Virus record (IMG/VR): IMGVR_UViG_3300025652_000525
Location: 1 to 24,430 of that record
Strand: one strand, 5' to 3'
Source: a virus
DNA length: 24,430 bases
Below the pieces are notes generated by a model that was not told where the DNA came from, did not search any database, and saw nothing but the letters and a program-made list of their open reading frames with translations. Each line of letters opens with the position of its first letter. Position 1 is the stretch's first letter. A program made the translations under genes and the position numbers. Shown here piece by piece: positions 15,951-23,597 of this stretch.

Positions 15951-17354
15951 TTATTGATATTTATACCTTATTATTACGATTCCGCTACCACCTGCTTTAG
16001 AAGTACAAGCAGAATTACCACCTCCACCTCCACCACCTGTATTTACACCACCAGCTACTTGACGATCTCCTCCGCCACCTATACCTCCTGGTCCAGGAGG
16101 TGCTCCACTTGCACCACCACCTGCATAATATCTTGATGGTCCAGGCCCTGATTCTCCCGTAGCTGTATTAATATTTGTTCCTGCTCCAGCTCCACCTGTT
16201 TGACCAGATCCTGCAGCACCTGCACCGCCACCAGCTCCTGGAGTAGAACCTCCTGGTGCTGGACTTCCTGGATTACCTTGAGGGGGACTTACTGGAGGTG
16301 TATTTCCAGCTCCACCAGCTCCACCATTAGCTCCACCACCACCACCTGATCCTCCAGATCTACCAGGAGTGTTTGTATAAACTCCACCCCCTCCACCACC
16401 TGTAGATGTGATTGTTGAAAATACTGAATTAGATCCATCATTGGATTGTCTAGCTCCACCTGCTCCAACTGTTATTGGAAAAGCTGTTGCTGTAATTGTT
16501 ATATCTGTTGAACCTTCTAAAGGAGATGCAGTATATGTGTCTCCTGGACCTTTATTTTCTCTAAAACCACCACCGCCACCACCAGCTCCACCTTGAGAAG
16601 CTCCACCATCATCTCTTCCACCTCCTCCACCAGCAACTACCAAATATGAAACTATATTTTCTGCTGGAGTATTACTAGCTTTACTTACACAAAAAGTTCC
16701 AGGACTAGTGAATGTATGAATTTTGAAATCTCCACAAGTAGTAATTGTATTACCACCTGATGCTACTATAAAGGGACTTTGGTTATCAGCTGTATTTGCA
16801 GTTTGTACATCTGTCCATCCTGCTGTTGCATCTACATAAACAAAAGTTACTGCTGAATTAGCTTTTGTAATATCATAATTAGCAGCACTTCCATTAATAT
16901 TAGATCCATTTCTTGCAATAGTGATTGCATTTACTGCTACTGTTCCATTGTAATCTGAAACTGAAACTATATCTCCAGCTGATGGGGAGGCTGGAAGTGT
17001 TACTGTGATTGCTCCACTAGTTGTATTTACGAAATAACCATTACCACTAACTGCAGTAAAAGCTGCTGTCTTTGCAGTCGTATCCCAATCCACTGTACCT
17101 GTACGACCAAAACCTGTTTGTGTTGCACCACATGCTAAACTAATTGTATCTCCTGAAGCACCTAAAGTAATATTTGTTCCACATTGACTAATAATACTTC
17201 CACCATCAACTGCTTTTAATGCATTTGATTTTAAATCTCCATTAACGGTTACTGGAACTCCTGCTGTAACCGTTACAGAATCTCCTGCATCACCTACAGT
17301 GACTGTTCCACAATTTGTTCTTGGACTAATTTTATTTACTTTTACTTCACTCAT
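15951..17354 (-). CDS. Glycine-rich tail fibre / adhesin, third copy, 467 aa
   Basis: Domains in order: an N-terminal strand repeat region (1-80, with extra segments not found in the other two copies); GFGRTGTVDWDTT (81-93); a beta module at 98-182 (GYFVNTTSGAITVTLPASPS, then ITIARNGSNINGSA and FVYVDATAGW); a 'FKIHTFTSPGTF' strand at 210-221; and from about 237 a long glycine-rich region beginning LVVAGGGGG. The conserved island NTPPVSPPQGNPG begins at residue 351, and the end is GGSGIVIIRYK. Gly-rich tracts of this kind are known to fold as packed polyglycine-II helices in phage adhesins such as S16 gp38, which I take as the model. It probably binds a host receptor at a fibre tip. A Gln follows a Tyr at the last two residues. 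Confidence 0.75.
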   Translation of the reverse strand: MSEVKVNKISPRTNCGTVTVGDAGDSVTVTAGVPVTVNGDLKSNALKAVDGGSIISQCGTNITLGASGDTISLACGATQTGFGRTGTVDWDTTAKTAAFTAVSGNGYFVNTTSGAITVTLPASPSAGDIVSVSDYNGTVAVNAITIARNGSNINGSAANYDITKANSAVTFVYVDATAGWTDVQTANTADNQSPFIVASGGNTITTCGDFKIHTFTSPGTFCVSKASNTPAENIVSYLVVAGGGGGRDDGGASQGGAGGGGGGFRENKGPGDTYTASPLEGSTDITITATAFPITVGAGGARQSNDGSNSVFSTITSTGGGGGGVYTNTPGRSGGSGGGGGANGGAGGAGNTPPVSPPQGNPGSPAPGGSTPGAGGGAGAAGSGQTGGAGAGTNINTATGESGPGPSRYYAGGGASGAPPGPGGIGGGGDRQVAGGVNTGGGGGGGNSACTSKAGGSGIVIIRYKYQ

Positions 17355-17361
17355 AATTTAC

Positions 17362-18777
17362 CTATTGAAATTTGTACCTTATTATTACTATACCTGATCC
17401 TCCAGCTGCACCTCTATAATTATCAGGAGGACTATATCTATGTGCACCTCCACCTCCACCACCACCAGTGTTAGCAGTTCCTGCTGTTGCTAATGAAACA
17501 GGACCTGGACTTGGAGGTATACCTGTACCACCACTTCCACCACCCCCTACACTTGGTGCATTAGGCAAGTTTGAACTAGGTCCATCGTCAGAGTTTCCGC
17601 CTCCTCCACCACCAGCATATCCTACAGGAGATGCTGTTATGCAACTTGTAACACCTGTTCCACCTTGACCTCCTTGACCACCACCACCTACAGGCACAGA
17701 ATTAGAACCAGCAGCAACTGCTCCACCTCCGCCACCGCCACCGCCTTGACCTGGAAAAGAATTACCTCCAGAATTACCTTGAGAAGGACTTACAGGAGGA
17801 GTATTTCCTGCTCCACCATTTTGACCTGTATCACACCGTCTTGCTCCTCCACCACCACTTCCTCCAGTTCCACCAGGACCCGGTTGATTTTCTCCTAAAC
17901 CAGCTCCACCACCTGCTGATGATATTGAAAGACCTGATGAAGTTGAACCTATAGTCCCATTATTATTTGGAGAGCCTGTGCTTCCACTACCCCCTCCACC
18001 AACTACTACTGGATAACCTTGTGCTGTGACTGGAATAGCTGCTACACAAGCAGCAATTGGTCCTGCAGTATAGCTTCCAGAAGCAGTTCCTGAAGATGCT
18101 CTAGCTCCTCCAGCTCCGCCACCACCTGCTCTTCCTCTTCCACCACCCCCGCCACCAGCAACTACTAAATAATCTACTGAATCTGATCCTACAGGGTTAC
18201 CTACAGAACAAACTGTAAAAGTTCCAGGGCCTGTAAAAGTGTGAATTTTGAAATCGCCTGAAGTTGTAATTGTACCACCTGTTGCTGATATGAAAGTAGG
18301 AACTACACCTACCTCTGTATCTTCAGCGTTTTGAATATTTATCCATCCTTCAGTTGCATCTACATAAACTAAAGTAATTGCTTGACCATTTACATTTAAA
18401 TATGCACTTGCAGCAACTCCACCTATTTTTTCTGAACCATTAGGTGTAACAGTTAAATTATTTGTTCCAAAAGTTCTTGTGTAATCTGAAAAAGAAACTA
18501 TGGCACCTGCAGATCCTGCTGGTAAGTTTGCAGTCACAGCACCGCTTGATGTATTTACAAAATACCCTTCACCATTAGCAGCTGTAAATGTGCTTGTTTT
18601 AATTGATCCTGTTTGCCAATCAACTGTCCCTGTTCTACCAAAACCTGATTGAGATGCACCTGATGCTAGAGTAACGGTATCGCCACTTGCACCAATAGTA
18701 ATTGTATTACTATTTTCGTTAATAATGTTATTACCGTCTTGATCCTGAATATTGTCTACTTTAATTGTACTTGTCAT
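17362..18777 (-). CDS. Glycine-rich tail fibre / adhesin, second copy, 471 aa
   Basis: Paralogue of the flanking two fibres. Residues 1-48 form an N-terminal strand region (TSTIKVDNIQDQDGNNIINE). GFGRTGTVDW is at 45-54 and the beta module at 62-146 (GYFVNTSSGAVTANLPAG; LVYVDATEGW). FKIHTFTGPGTFTVC lies at 176-190, and the glycine-rich domain runs from 201 (VDYLVVAGGGGGGRGRAGGG) to the end GSGIVIIRYKFQ. The island GNTPPVSPSQGN is at 324-335. Compared with its siblings it lacks the ASPSAGD segment of the module and has more Arg near the start of the glycine tract. Tandem variants in one operon suggest hetero-oligomeric fibres or alternative receptor specificities. Confidence 0.75.
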   Translation of the reverse strand: MTSTIKVDNIQDQDGNNIINENSNTITIGASGDTVTLASGASQSGFGRTGTVDWQTGSIKTSTFTAANGEGYFVNTSSGAVTANLPAGSAGAIVSFSDYTRTFGTNNLTVTPNGSEKIGGVAASAYLNVNGQAITLVYVDATEGWINIQNAEDTEVGVVPTFISATGGTITTSGDFKIHTFTGPGTFTVCSVGNPVGSDSVDYLVVAGGGGGGRGRAGGGGAGGARASSGTASGSYTAGPIAACVAAIPVTAQGYPVVVGGGGSGSTGSPNNNGTIGSTSSGLSISSAGGGAGLGENQPGPGGTGGSGGGGARRCDTGQNGGAGNTPPVSPSQGNSGGNSFPGQGGGGGGGGAVAAGSNSVPVGGGGQGGQGGTGVTSCITASPVGYAGGGGGGNSDDGPSSNLPNAPSVGGGGSGGTGIPPSPGPVSLATAGTANTGGGGGGGAHRYSPPDNYRGAAGGSGIVIIRYKFQ

Positions 18778-18779
18778 AA

Positions 18780-20162
18780 TTATTGAAATTTATACCTTAT
18801 TATTACTATACCTGAACCGCCTGCGCCTGCCACGGATCCTGCAGGATTACCACTACCAGGATTACCAGCACCACCACCGCCGCCAGTATTGGCTGTTCCT
18901 GCTGTTCCAGCAGTTGATGCGGTAGGACCAGTTCTAGTTCCACCTGCGCCACCACCACCTGTTCCACCAGTTCCTGTAGTAGATGGAGTTGGAGCAAAAG
19001 ATTTTCCACTTCCTCCACCGCCACCAGCTCTCGCTGTAGGTGTACCATTGATACTTGAAGTGGCTCCTGCGCCACCGGGACCTGAAGCGGGATCAGTAGC
19101 ATCAGTACCAGCAACGGTAGCACCACCCCCACCACCTGCTGAATATGGTACGCAAGGTCTACCATTTCCACCAGGATTTCCTTGAGGTGGACTAACAGGA
19201 GGTGTATTACCTGATCCTCCACTAACTTGACAACTGTATGAACCTCCACCACCAGAACCGCCATTTTGACCTGCTGCTCCTGGAGCTGATGCTCCACCAC
19301 CGCCACCACCAGCAGATGTTATAGTTGAAAAAGTTGAATTTACCCCTGAATTTCCTTCTGTTTGAGAACTAGTAGGTGCAATTGCACCTCCAGCACCTAC
19401 TGTAATTGGATAACCTTGTGCTGTAACTGGTAAAGCTGAAACACCAGATCCTAAAGGAGATACTGTGTAACAACCAGAAGCTGCTCCTGATGATTCTCTA
19501 TAGCCTCCTGCCCCACCTCCTCCTCCTTTTCCTGTATTATTAGAAGCAATAGTCGCACCTGCTCCACCGCCAGCTACTACTAAATAATCTACTGTACTTG
19601 ATCCTGCTGCATTACCTACTGAACAAACAGTAAAAGTTCCTGGTCCTGTAAATGTATGAATTTTAAAATTTCCTGAAGTTGTCTCTGTTCCACCTGTTGC
19701 TGTTATAAAAGTTGGAATTAAAGTAATATCATTTATGTTTGATGTTTCAGTATTTTTCCAACCTTGTGTACCGTCTACATAAACCAAAATTATACCAGAA
19801 TTTTCTTTAGATATTGTAAGATCAGAAGCAGCTCCATTTATGTTTGATCCATTTCTTCCAACTGTAATATTGTTTGTGTCTGCTGTTCCTGCATAATCGA
19901 GAACTGCCATAATATCTCCAGCACTTGGAGAAGCTGGTAAGTTAGCTGTAACTACTCCAGCTGTAGTATTAACAAAATATCCATTTCCACTGACACCTGT
20001 AAATGTTGCTGTCTTTGGAGTTGTATCCCAATTAACTGAACCTGATCTTCCAAAACCTGTTTGAGTAGCGCCACTAGCTAAAGTCACAGCTGTGCCTGAT
20101 CCACCTAAAGTTAAGGTTGAACCACTTTGTTTATCTATTGCATCTACTTCTATTTTACTCAT
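18780..20162 (-). CDS. Glycine-rich tail fibre / adhesin, first copy, 460 aa
   Basis: Residues 1-45 hold an N-terminal strand segment (SKIEVDAIDKQSGSTLTLGG, then GATQTGFGRSGSVNW). Residues 52-136 are the shared beta module (GYFVNTTAGVVTANLPASPS; ITVGRNGSNINGAASDLTIS; LVYVDGTQGW). FKIHTFTGPGTFTVCSVGN lies at 166-184, and VDYLVVAGGGAG at 191 starts the glycine-rich domain, with inner loops such as VTAQGYPITVGAGG, the island GNTPPVSPPQG at 318-328, and the end GSGIVIIRYKFQ. It is the first of three tandem fibres, and its ATG overlaps the stop of the 151-aa gene by one base. This fits the glycine-rich domain family seen at the tips of many phage fibres. The receptor is unknown. Confidence 0.75.
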   Translation of the reverse strand: MSKIEVDAIDKQSGSTLTLGGSGTAVTLASGATQTGFGRSGSVNWDTTPKTATFTGVSGNGYFVNTTAGVVTANLPASPSAGDIMAVLDYAGTADTNNITVGRNGSNINGAASDLTISKENSGIILVYVDGTQGWKNTETSNINDITLIPTFITATGGTETTSGNFKIHTFTGPGTFTVCSVGNAAGSSTVDYLVVAGGGAGATIASNNTGKGGGGGAGGYRESSGAASGCYTVSPLGSGVSALPVTAQGYPITVGAGGAIAPTSSQTEGNSGVNSTFSTITSAGGGGGGASAPGAAGQNGGSGGGGSYSCQVSGGSGNTPPVSPPQGNPGGNGRPCVPYSAGGGGGATVAGTDATDPASGPGGAGATSSINGTPTARAGGGGGSGKSFAPTPSTTGTGGTGGGGAGGTRTGPTASTAGTAGTANTGGGGGAGNPGSGNPAGSVAGAGGSGIVIIRYKFQ

Positions 20163-20617
20163 TAAACTACTACTACCGTTCCTGTTATTGTTTGTGTACC
20201 AGTTACTGTAACTGGTCCTGCTAATACTCCTGAAGCAACTGTTTGAGTTTCATCAAGTGTTGTTGCATGTGTTACAACATAACCTGTAGCTGTCATAGAT
20301 GGTGACATAGCTCTCTTCGCTGGTAGTGTACAAAAAACATTTTTAGTACCTGCAGAAAAGTTTACCGCATTATCAGAATTTGATGATGAGATAATTGTTG
20401 TTCTTGATAAAGTATCAGGTGAAGCATCGGTTACTGTACCAATACCTACCTCAAACTCACCAGCTGAATTTAATTCAATCGCATAGTAAGTTGTATTACC
20501 AGTTCCAATTCCTGCAACGAAACCTTCATAACCAGTTTCTGCACCAGCTAAACTAAAAGTTCCTGTTCCAGTAGTTGTACTTGTTTCTTTAACTCTATCG
20601 TTAACTATTAAAGCCAT
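20162..20617 (-). CDS. Phage tail-fibre-type structural protein, 151 aa
   Basis: The block MALIVNDRVKETSTTTGTGT, then FSLAGAETGYEGFVAGIGTG, then LSRTTIISSSNSDNAVNFSAG with a VFCTLPAK end (about 1-103) is a common phage fibre domain. I know it as 'DRVxETTTTTGTGxxxLAGA', usually at the N-terminus of larger fibres. Here it is nearly a stand-alone gene, followed by a 40-residue Val/Thr-rich beta tail (GPVTVTGTQTITGTVVVV). It directly precedes three large fibres and is translationally coupled to the first. It likely forms an attachment ring or shaft base for them, or a small tail-associated protein. No enzyme motif is present. Confidence 0.7.
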   Translation of the reverse strand: MALIVNDRVKETSTTTGTGTFSLAGAETGYEGFVAGIGTGNTTYYAIELNSAGEFEVGIGTVTDASPDTLSRTTIISSSNSDNAVNFSAGTKNVFCTLPAKRAMSPSMTATGYVVTHATTLDETQTVASGVLAGPVTVTGTQTITGTVVVV

Positions 20618-20635
20618 TACTACTCCAAAATTTTA

Positions 20636-21067
20636 TTACGCGTCGCCAAGTCTAATGATTGCATCAGATGAGTTAGCAGTTGGAAACTGAACAACGAAAT
20701 CACCGTTAGTTGCAGTTTTTGTTCCGCCAAAGTCTAAAACTAATACAGCTTCATTACTTGTACCTTTATAAATCAGTGCTCCTACTGCTGATAACGTTAC
20801 AGAACTAAAAGTAGAATCTGCAAAGTCAACGTATGCAATGTTACTTGATATCGCTACACCATTATTAGTTAAAGTATTTCCGCCTGCAGTATAGTTTGTT
20901 CCAGATGAAGAAACTTCATTGGAAGTTGTATAAGCAGTTGTTGAAGTACTAAAACCAGCTATTGATGTATAAAGCGCTAGTTTAAAAGTTGATCCACCAG
21001 ATGAATCAAAATCAAACGTACCACCAAGTAGGTCTGTTTTAAAAGAGTCAGGTACTATATTTGCCAT
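20636..21067 (-). CDS. Phage structural protein, 143 aa
   Basis: The sequence MANIVPDSFKTDLLGGTFDF, then TFKLALYTSIAGFSTSTTAY, then GALIYKGTSNEAVLVLDFGG and TATNGDFVVQFPT matches a pattern I know from many tailed-phage genomes, where it lies between adaptor and tail genes as an uncharacterised virion protein. The composition is almost wholly beta strand, Ser/Thr-rich, with no Cys or membrane segment. The conserved middle 'TNEV.....Y.AGG.TLTN' loop is visible (SNEVSSSGTNYTAGGNTLTN). It is preceded by a good SD (AAGGAG) and follows the adaptor gene by 22 bases. It is probably a tail-completion or head-tail joining protein; the family is known to me only as hypothetical. Confidence 0.65.
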   Translation of the reverse strand: MANIVPDSFKTDLLGGTFDFDSSGGSTFKLALYTSIAGFSTSTTAYTTSNEVSSSGTNYTAGGNTLTNNGVAISSNIAYVDFADSTFSSVTLSAVGALIYKGTSNEAVLVLDFGGTKTATNGDFVVQFPTANSSDAIIRLGDA

Positions 21068-21089
21068 TTATTTGTCTCCTTAATTATTA

Positions 21090-21761
21090 TTATGGTGATG
21101 GTGATTTTAAAGGAGTTCGAATAACACCATCTTGATATTCGTCTCGGCGTCTACGACCTTGTTGTTCGATCGCATACGATTGTAAAGCTTTTTCATATGC
21201 CTGCGCGTAGTATTGTAACATATCTGCAGGACCTTTCAAGTATCCATATGCTTCTACCAGACATCCATACAAAAGTAAATCCTGATATTTATTACTTGTG
21301 TAAGTACCTTGTGTACTTCCTGGTGAAGCTGTTATTGAATCTGGTTGTTTTGTATAAGCTAGAGTTATTAAATTAGTGCTATTTGGCGTAGGTGCTACTA
21401 CCCAATAATTAGCATCCCAGTTAGCATAATATTTAGGTATCCCAGATGCAGTTCCAGGTGTGTCATAAAAAGCAGCCATATAACTAGTATCTTTTTTTTC
21501 TAAAAAAGTTTGATCACCATTTGAATCTGTTAGTTGTACATATCTAATAAATCTTAAATCAGATGGTATGGTTACATATCTACTACCAGCTGCTAAGTTT
21601 GAAGTTGCATAAAATCTATTATCATCAGAATCAGCTTCTCTATAAATTTTGTTTTCAGCATTTTTAATAATTGTTGTTAGAATAGTATTAGATAATACAG
21701 AGTCATCTACTTCTGTGTAGTTTCTAATATCGTCTTGTAGGTTTGCTAAAGTATAAGCCAT
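21090..21761 (-). CDS. Head-tail adaptor protein (SU10 / gp6-like), 223 aa
   Basis: The N-terminal half is helical (MAYTLANLQDDIRNYTEVDD, then IIKNAENKIYREADSDDNRF). A strand-rich middle follows (RYVTIPSDLRFIRYVQLTDS). A C-terminal helical bundle (YQDLLLYGCLVEAYGYLKGP) ends in a basic tail with four Arg in a row at 203-206. This order matches the adaptor proteins of SU10-type podoviruses and the gp6/gp11-like connector family, which form the ring under the portal. The Arg cluster could contact DNA in the channel. It overlaps the stop of a 45-aa gene by one base and sits beside a second connector-type gene at 22497-23246. Assigning the exact ring layer is not possible from sequence alone. Confidence 0.65.
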   Translation of the reverse strand: MAYTLANLQDDIRNYTEVDDSVLSNTILTTIIKNAENKIYREADSDDNRFYATSNLAAGSRYVTIPSDLRFIRYVQLTDSNGDQTFLEKKDTSYMAAFYDTPGTASGIPKYYANWDANYWVVAPTPNSTNLITLAYTKQPDSITASPGSTQGTYTSNKYQDLLLYGCLVEAYGYLKGPADMLQYYAQAYEKALQSYAIEQQGRRRRDEYQDGVIRTPLKSPSP

Positions 21762-21898
21762 TATTCTGATGTTCCTTTATATTTTCTACTTATTTTTTCT
21801 TGTTTATCTAAACGTACTTCTTCATACATTTCAAGATGAGGATCTTGTTTTTCAGGTGTAAATATATTTTTTATCCAATTCCAAATTTTATTTATCAT
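21761..21898 (-). CDS. Small basic protein, 45 aa
   Basis: A short gene starting MINKIWNWIKNIFTPEKQDP and ending ISRKYKGTSE. Its ATG overlaps the stop of the 200-aa gene in a 4-base ATGA junction, and its own stop overlaps the ATG of the adaptor gene by one base, so both ends show translational coupling and the frame fills the whole gap. The first 13 residues (with two Trp, Ile and Phe) look like an amphipathic helix that could bind a membrane or another protein; the rest is charged. I do not recognise a family. Its location inside the connector block suggests a small head-tail joining or assembly factor, which is inference. Confidence 0.7.
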   Translation of the reverse strand: MINKIWNWIKNIFTPEKQDPHLEMYEEVRLDKQEKISRKYKGTSE

Positions 21899-22497
21899 GG
21901 TGTTATTGTTATAGGTCCAACGGAACAACCGTAACCTCCTCCTTTTACATTTCCTGTTGTAGCAGTATCTGCGTTAACTGTAAAATAGAAAAAATTACTT
22001 AATGCAAAGTCTGTTGAAACTCTTACTCCATTTTGAAACAAACCAGTTGTGATAGCATATCCTGAACCTTGACCTATTTGTGCACCTGTTATTCCATCAA
22101 AATTGGGAATAGTTGCATAAGCAAAAACAGGATTAGTTGATGTTCCTGTTCCTGGTGATATTGTAGGGGGTCCTCTAAATAAATAAGTTGTACCATTTGT
22201 TAAACCATGTCCTGGAACATTTACATTTATAACACCTGATCCTGCTTGGTATGTTTCAAAACCATCTTGAGGAATCATAACAGTTGTAATTGGTTCTGTT
22301 CTATCAGGTCTAACATTTAACAAAGCAATACCATCACCACCTATTGGTTTTGGTTCAAGTTGTGGTTGCTTAGGTTCATATTCTGTGTAGTGAACAAAAG
22401 AACCATTCCATTCTCTTACCATTTCTTTATATGGAAACTCCATACCTGATCTATCAGAAATTGCTTTTGAATGTTTCCCTGTTGCGTACTTAGACAT
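21895..22497 (-). CDS. Structural protein with apparent lost zinc ribbon, 200 aa
   Basis: The N-terminus KAISDRSGMEFPYKEMVREW (11-30), then NGSFVHYTEYEPKQPQLEPK (31-50), matches a family I know as 'ICDRCGxxYPxxxLRKEWTGxxVCPECYEPKHPQ', normally a C-x-x-C plus C-x-x-C zinc ribbon. Here the four Cys positions read Ser, Ser, His and Glu, so metal binding is probably lost while the fold and the PKQPQLEPKP tail are kept. Residues 70-200 are beta-rich with Gly/Thr turns (VNVPGHGLTNGTTYLFRGPP, and GGGYGCSVGPITI at the end). In other phages the gene sits among connector genes, as here between two adaptor-type genes. A minor head-tail or neck role is likely. Both ends are coupled: TAATG at its start and ATGA at its stop. 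Confidence 0.65.
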   Translation of the reverse strand: MSKYATGKHSKAISDRSGMEFPYKEMVREWNGSFVHYTEYEPKQPQLEPKPIGGDGIALLNVRPDRTEPITTVMIPQDGFETYQAGSGVINVNVPGHGLTNGTTYLFRGPPTISPGTGTSTNPVFAYATIPNFDGITGAQIGQGSGYAITTGLFQNGVRVSTDFALSNFFYFTVNADTATTGNVKGGGYGCSVGPITITP

Positions 22498-23246
22498 TAT
22501 GTTCCTGGGTAATAAGCTTTAGGTGTAATAAATGTACTAGAAGCTGAACCATCTTCTTGTAATGCTCTTTGAAATTCATCTTCATAAAATAATTTCATTT
22601 GTTGAGTCATTTGTGGTGCGTACTTCATTGATAAATAATAAGCTAAACCTGAAACCATACAAGGTACAAATCTAAAAGGCATATCTGTTGCATTTGTATA
22701 AGCACCTACATCTTGAATTCTTTTTATGTAATAGAAATGCATATCTTTAGATGCATTAGTTGAATCAGGTGTAGGGTAAACATTAATACTAACGTGATCT
22801 ATAAATCTTTGTACCCAATATTGATTAGGTGTACCTTGAGAAAGTTTATTTGAAAAAGCTGCATAAGTTGATCTATCAACTTTTGTCATAGGACTATCTG
22901 ATTGATCTGTTGCTGTTCTATTACTTCTTAATTGCGCTTCAAGGACATCGGACATTCCATAAATACCGTTTGGATTTGAAGTAGCACTTGTGCCATCAGA
23001 AGATGCTCTATAAAATTTATATTCAGCTTGTCCTTGTATTAAATCAAGATCAAGTTCTCCTATTTCCCAATAGTGAATACCTCTGTTGCCCCATTCTTGA
23101 AGCATTATATTTAAAGATCTTCTTGAGGTCTTTAATTGATAACCTGTTACTTGTTGGATACCCAGTCGCTCAAAAGCTTCTTCTACTATTTCATCAATAG
23201 AAAAGTTTTTATCAAAAACTGTAGTTCCAGAAGTTGTGTTAGCCAT
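22497..23246 (-). CDS. Head-tail connector / tail accessory protein (gp4/gp11-like), 249 aa
   Basis: The helical N-terminus FSIDEIVEEAFERLGIQQVT (15-34), then LKTSRRSLNIMLQEWGNRGI, with LDLDLIQGQAEYKFY next, is a block I know from podoviral genes next to the portal and capsid, distantly resembling P22 gp4 and T7 gp11 connector proteins. The middle contains VDRSTYAAFSN and WVQRFIDHVSINVYPTPDST, and the C-terminus has MPFRFVPCMVSGLAYYLSMK (199-218). The regular alternation of helical ends and a beta core fits ring-forming tail accessory proteins that attach under the portal and gate the DNA. It starts 4 bases after the stop of a small beta protein and ends in a one-base overlap with the 200-aa gene. 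The homology is pattern-based. Confidence 0.6.
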   Translation of the reverse strand: MANTTSGTTVFDKNFSIDEIVEEAFERLGIQQVTGYQLKTSRRSLNIMLQEWGNRGIHYWEIGELDLDLIQGQAEYKFYRASSDGTSATSNPNGIYGMSDVLEAQLRSNRTATDQSDSPMTKVDRSTYAAFSNKLSQGTPNQYWVQRFIDHVSINVYPTPDSTNASKDMHFYYIKRIQDVGAYTNATDMPFRFVPCMVSGLAYYLSMKYAPQMTQQMKLFYEDEFQRALQEDGSASSTFITPKAYYPGT

Positions 23247-23250
23247 GAGC

Positions 23251-23544
23251 TTACGCTCCTGTAATTGTTACTGTAACGCTTCCGCCTGCTCCAGCTAAAT
23301 TGTAAACAATACCATTTTCAAACTTGATACCTGAACCAGGAATATAAACTTCTAATCCTTCAGTTCCATATTTATAAACAGCTACTGCTGTTCCTGGTGC
23401 TGCTGCATCTGCTGAATCATATAGAGTTAAAGTAGAAGCTGCTATTCCTAAACCTTGAATAGAAGTAATTCTAGTTCTAGCTCCTCTTGCTAAAGTATCA
23501 GTTCCAATGACTGCCATATTTAATGTTTTCTGATCTGAATCCAT
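23251..23544 (-). CDS. Small beta-rich virion protein, 97 aa
   Basis: A strand-rich protein with TRITSIQGLGIAASTLTLYD (22-41), AVYKYGTEGLEVYIPGSGIK (55-74) and a Gly/Val-rich end (GAGGSVTVTITGA). The 'iPGSGIKFENGIVYNL' step recalls small marine-phage capsid or tail surface proteins (established only as 'structural' in my memory). The SD AAGGAG lies before the ATG, just after a GC-rich hairpin that follows the 135-aa gene. It may be a second decoration-type protein or a head-completion protein, given that connector genes come next. No signal peptide or enzyme motif is visible. Confidence 0.6.
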   Translation of the reverse strand: MDSDQKTLNMAVIGTDTLARGARTRITSIQGLGIAASTLTLYDSADAAAPGTAVAVYKYGTEGLEVYIPGSGIKFENGIVYNLAGAGGSVTVTITGA

Positions 23545-23565
23545 ATTTTCTCCTTAAAATTAATA

Positions 23566-23585
23566 TGTGGGCCCGGAGGCCCACA
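23566..23585 (-). terminator. GC-rich tetraloop hairpin after the 135-aa gene
   Basis: Arms 23578-23585 and 23566-23573 form a perfect 8-bp stem (minus strand TGTGGGCC with GGCCCACA) with a 4-nt loop. The downstream minus-strand sequence is TATTAATTTT, a broken U-rich run. In a very AT-rich genome this stands out. It lies between the probable decoration gene and the next SD. It is likely a partial terminator or an mRNA 3'-end stabiliser that lets the small gene be made in excess over those downstream. Confidence 0.6.
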
Positions 23586-23597
23586 CTAAATTAATTA

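Noticed and set aside
16408-19185. Pro/Thr/Ser-rich open frames on the plus strand opposite the glycine-rich fibres
   Set aside because: They are mirror images of Gly codons (GGN read as NCC), have no SD or coupled neighbours, and run against all other genes.
18806-19309. A 167-codon Val/Leu/Gln-rich frame on the minus strand inside the first fibre gene
   Set aside because: It is an out-of-frame reading of glycine-rich codons; the fibre frame has clear family features and this one has none.
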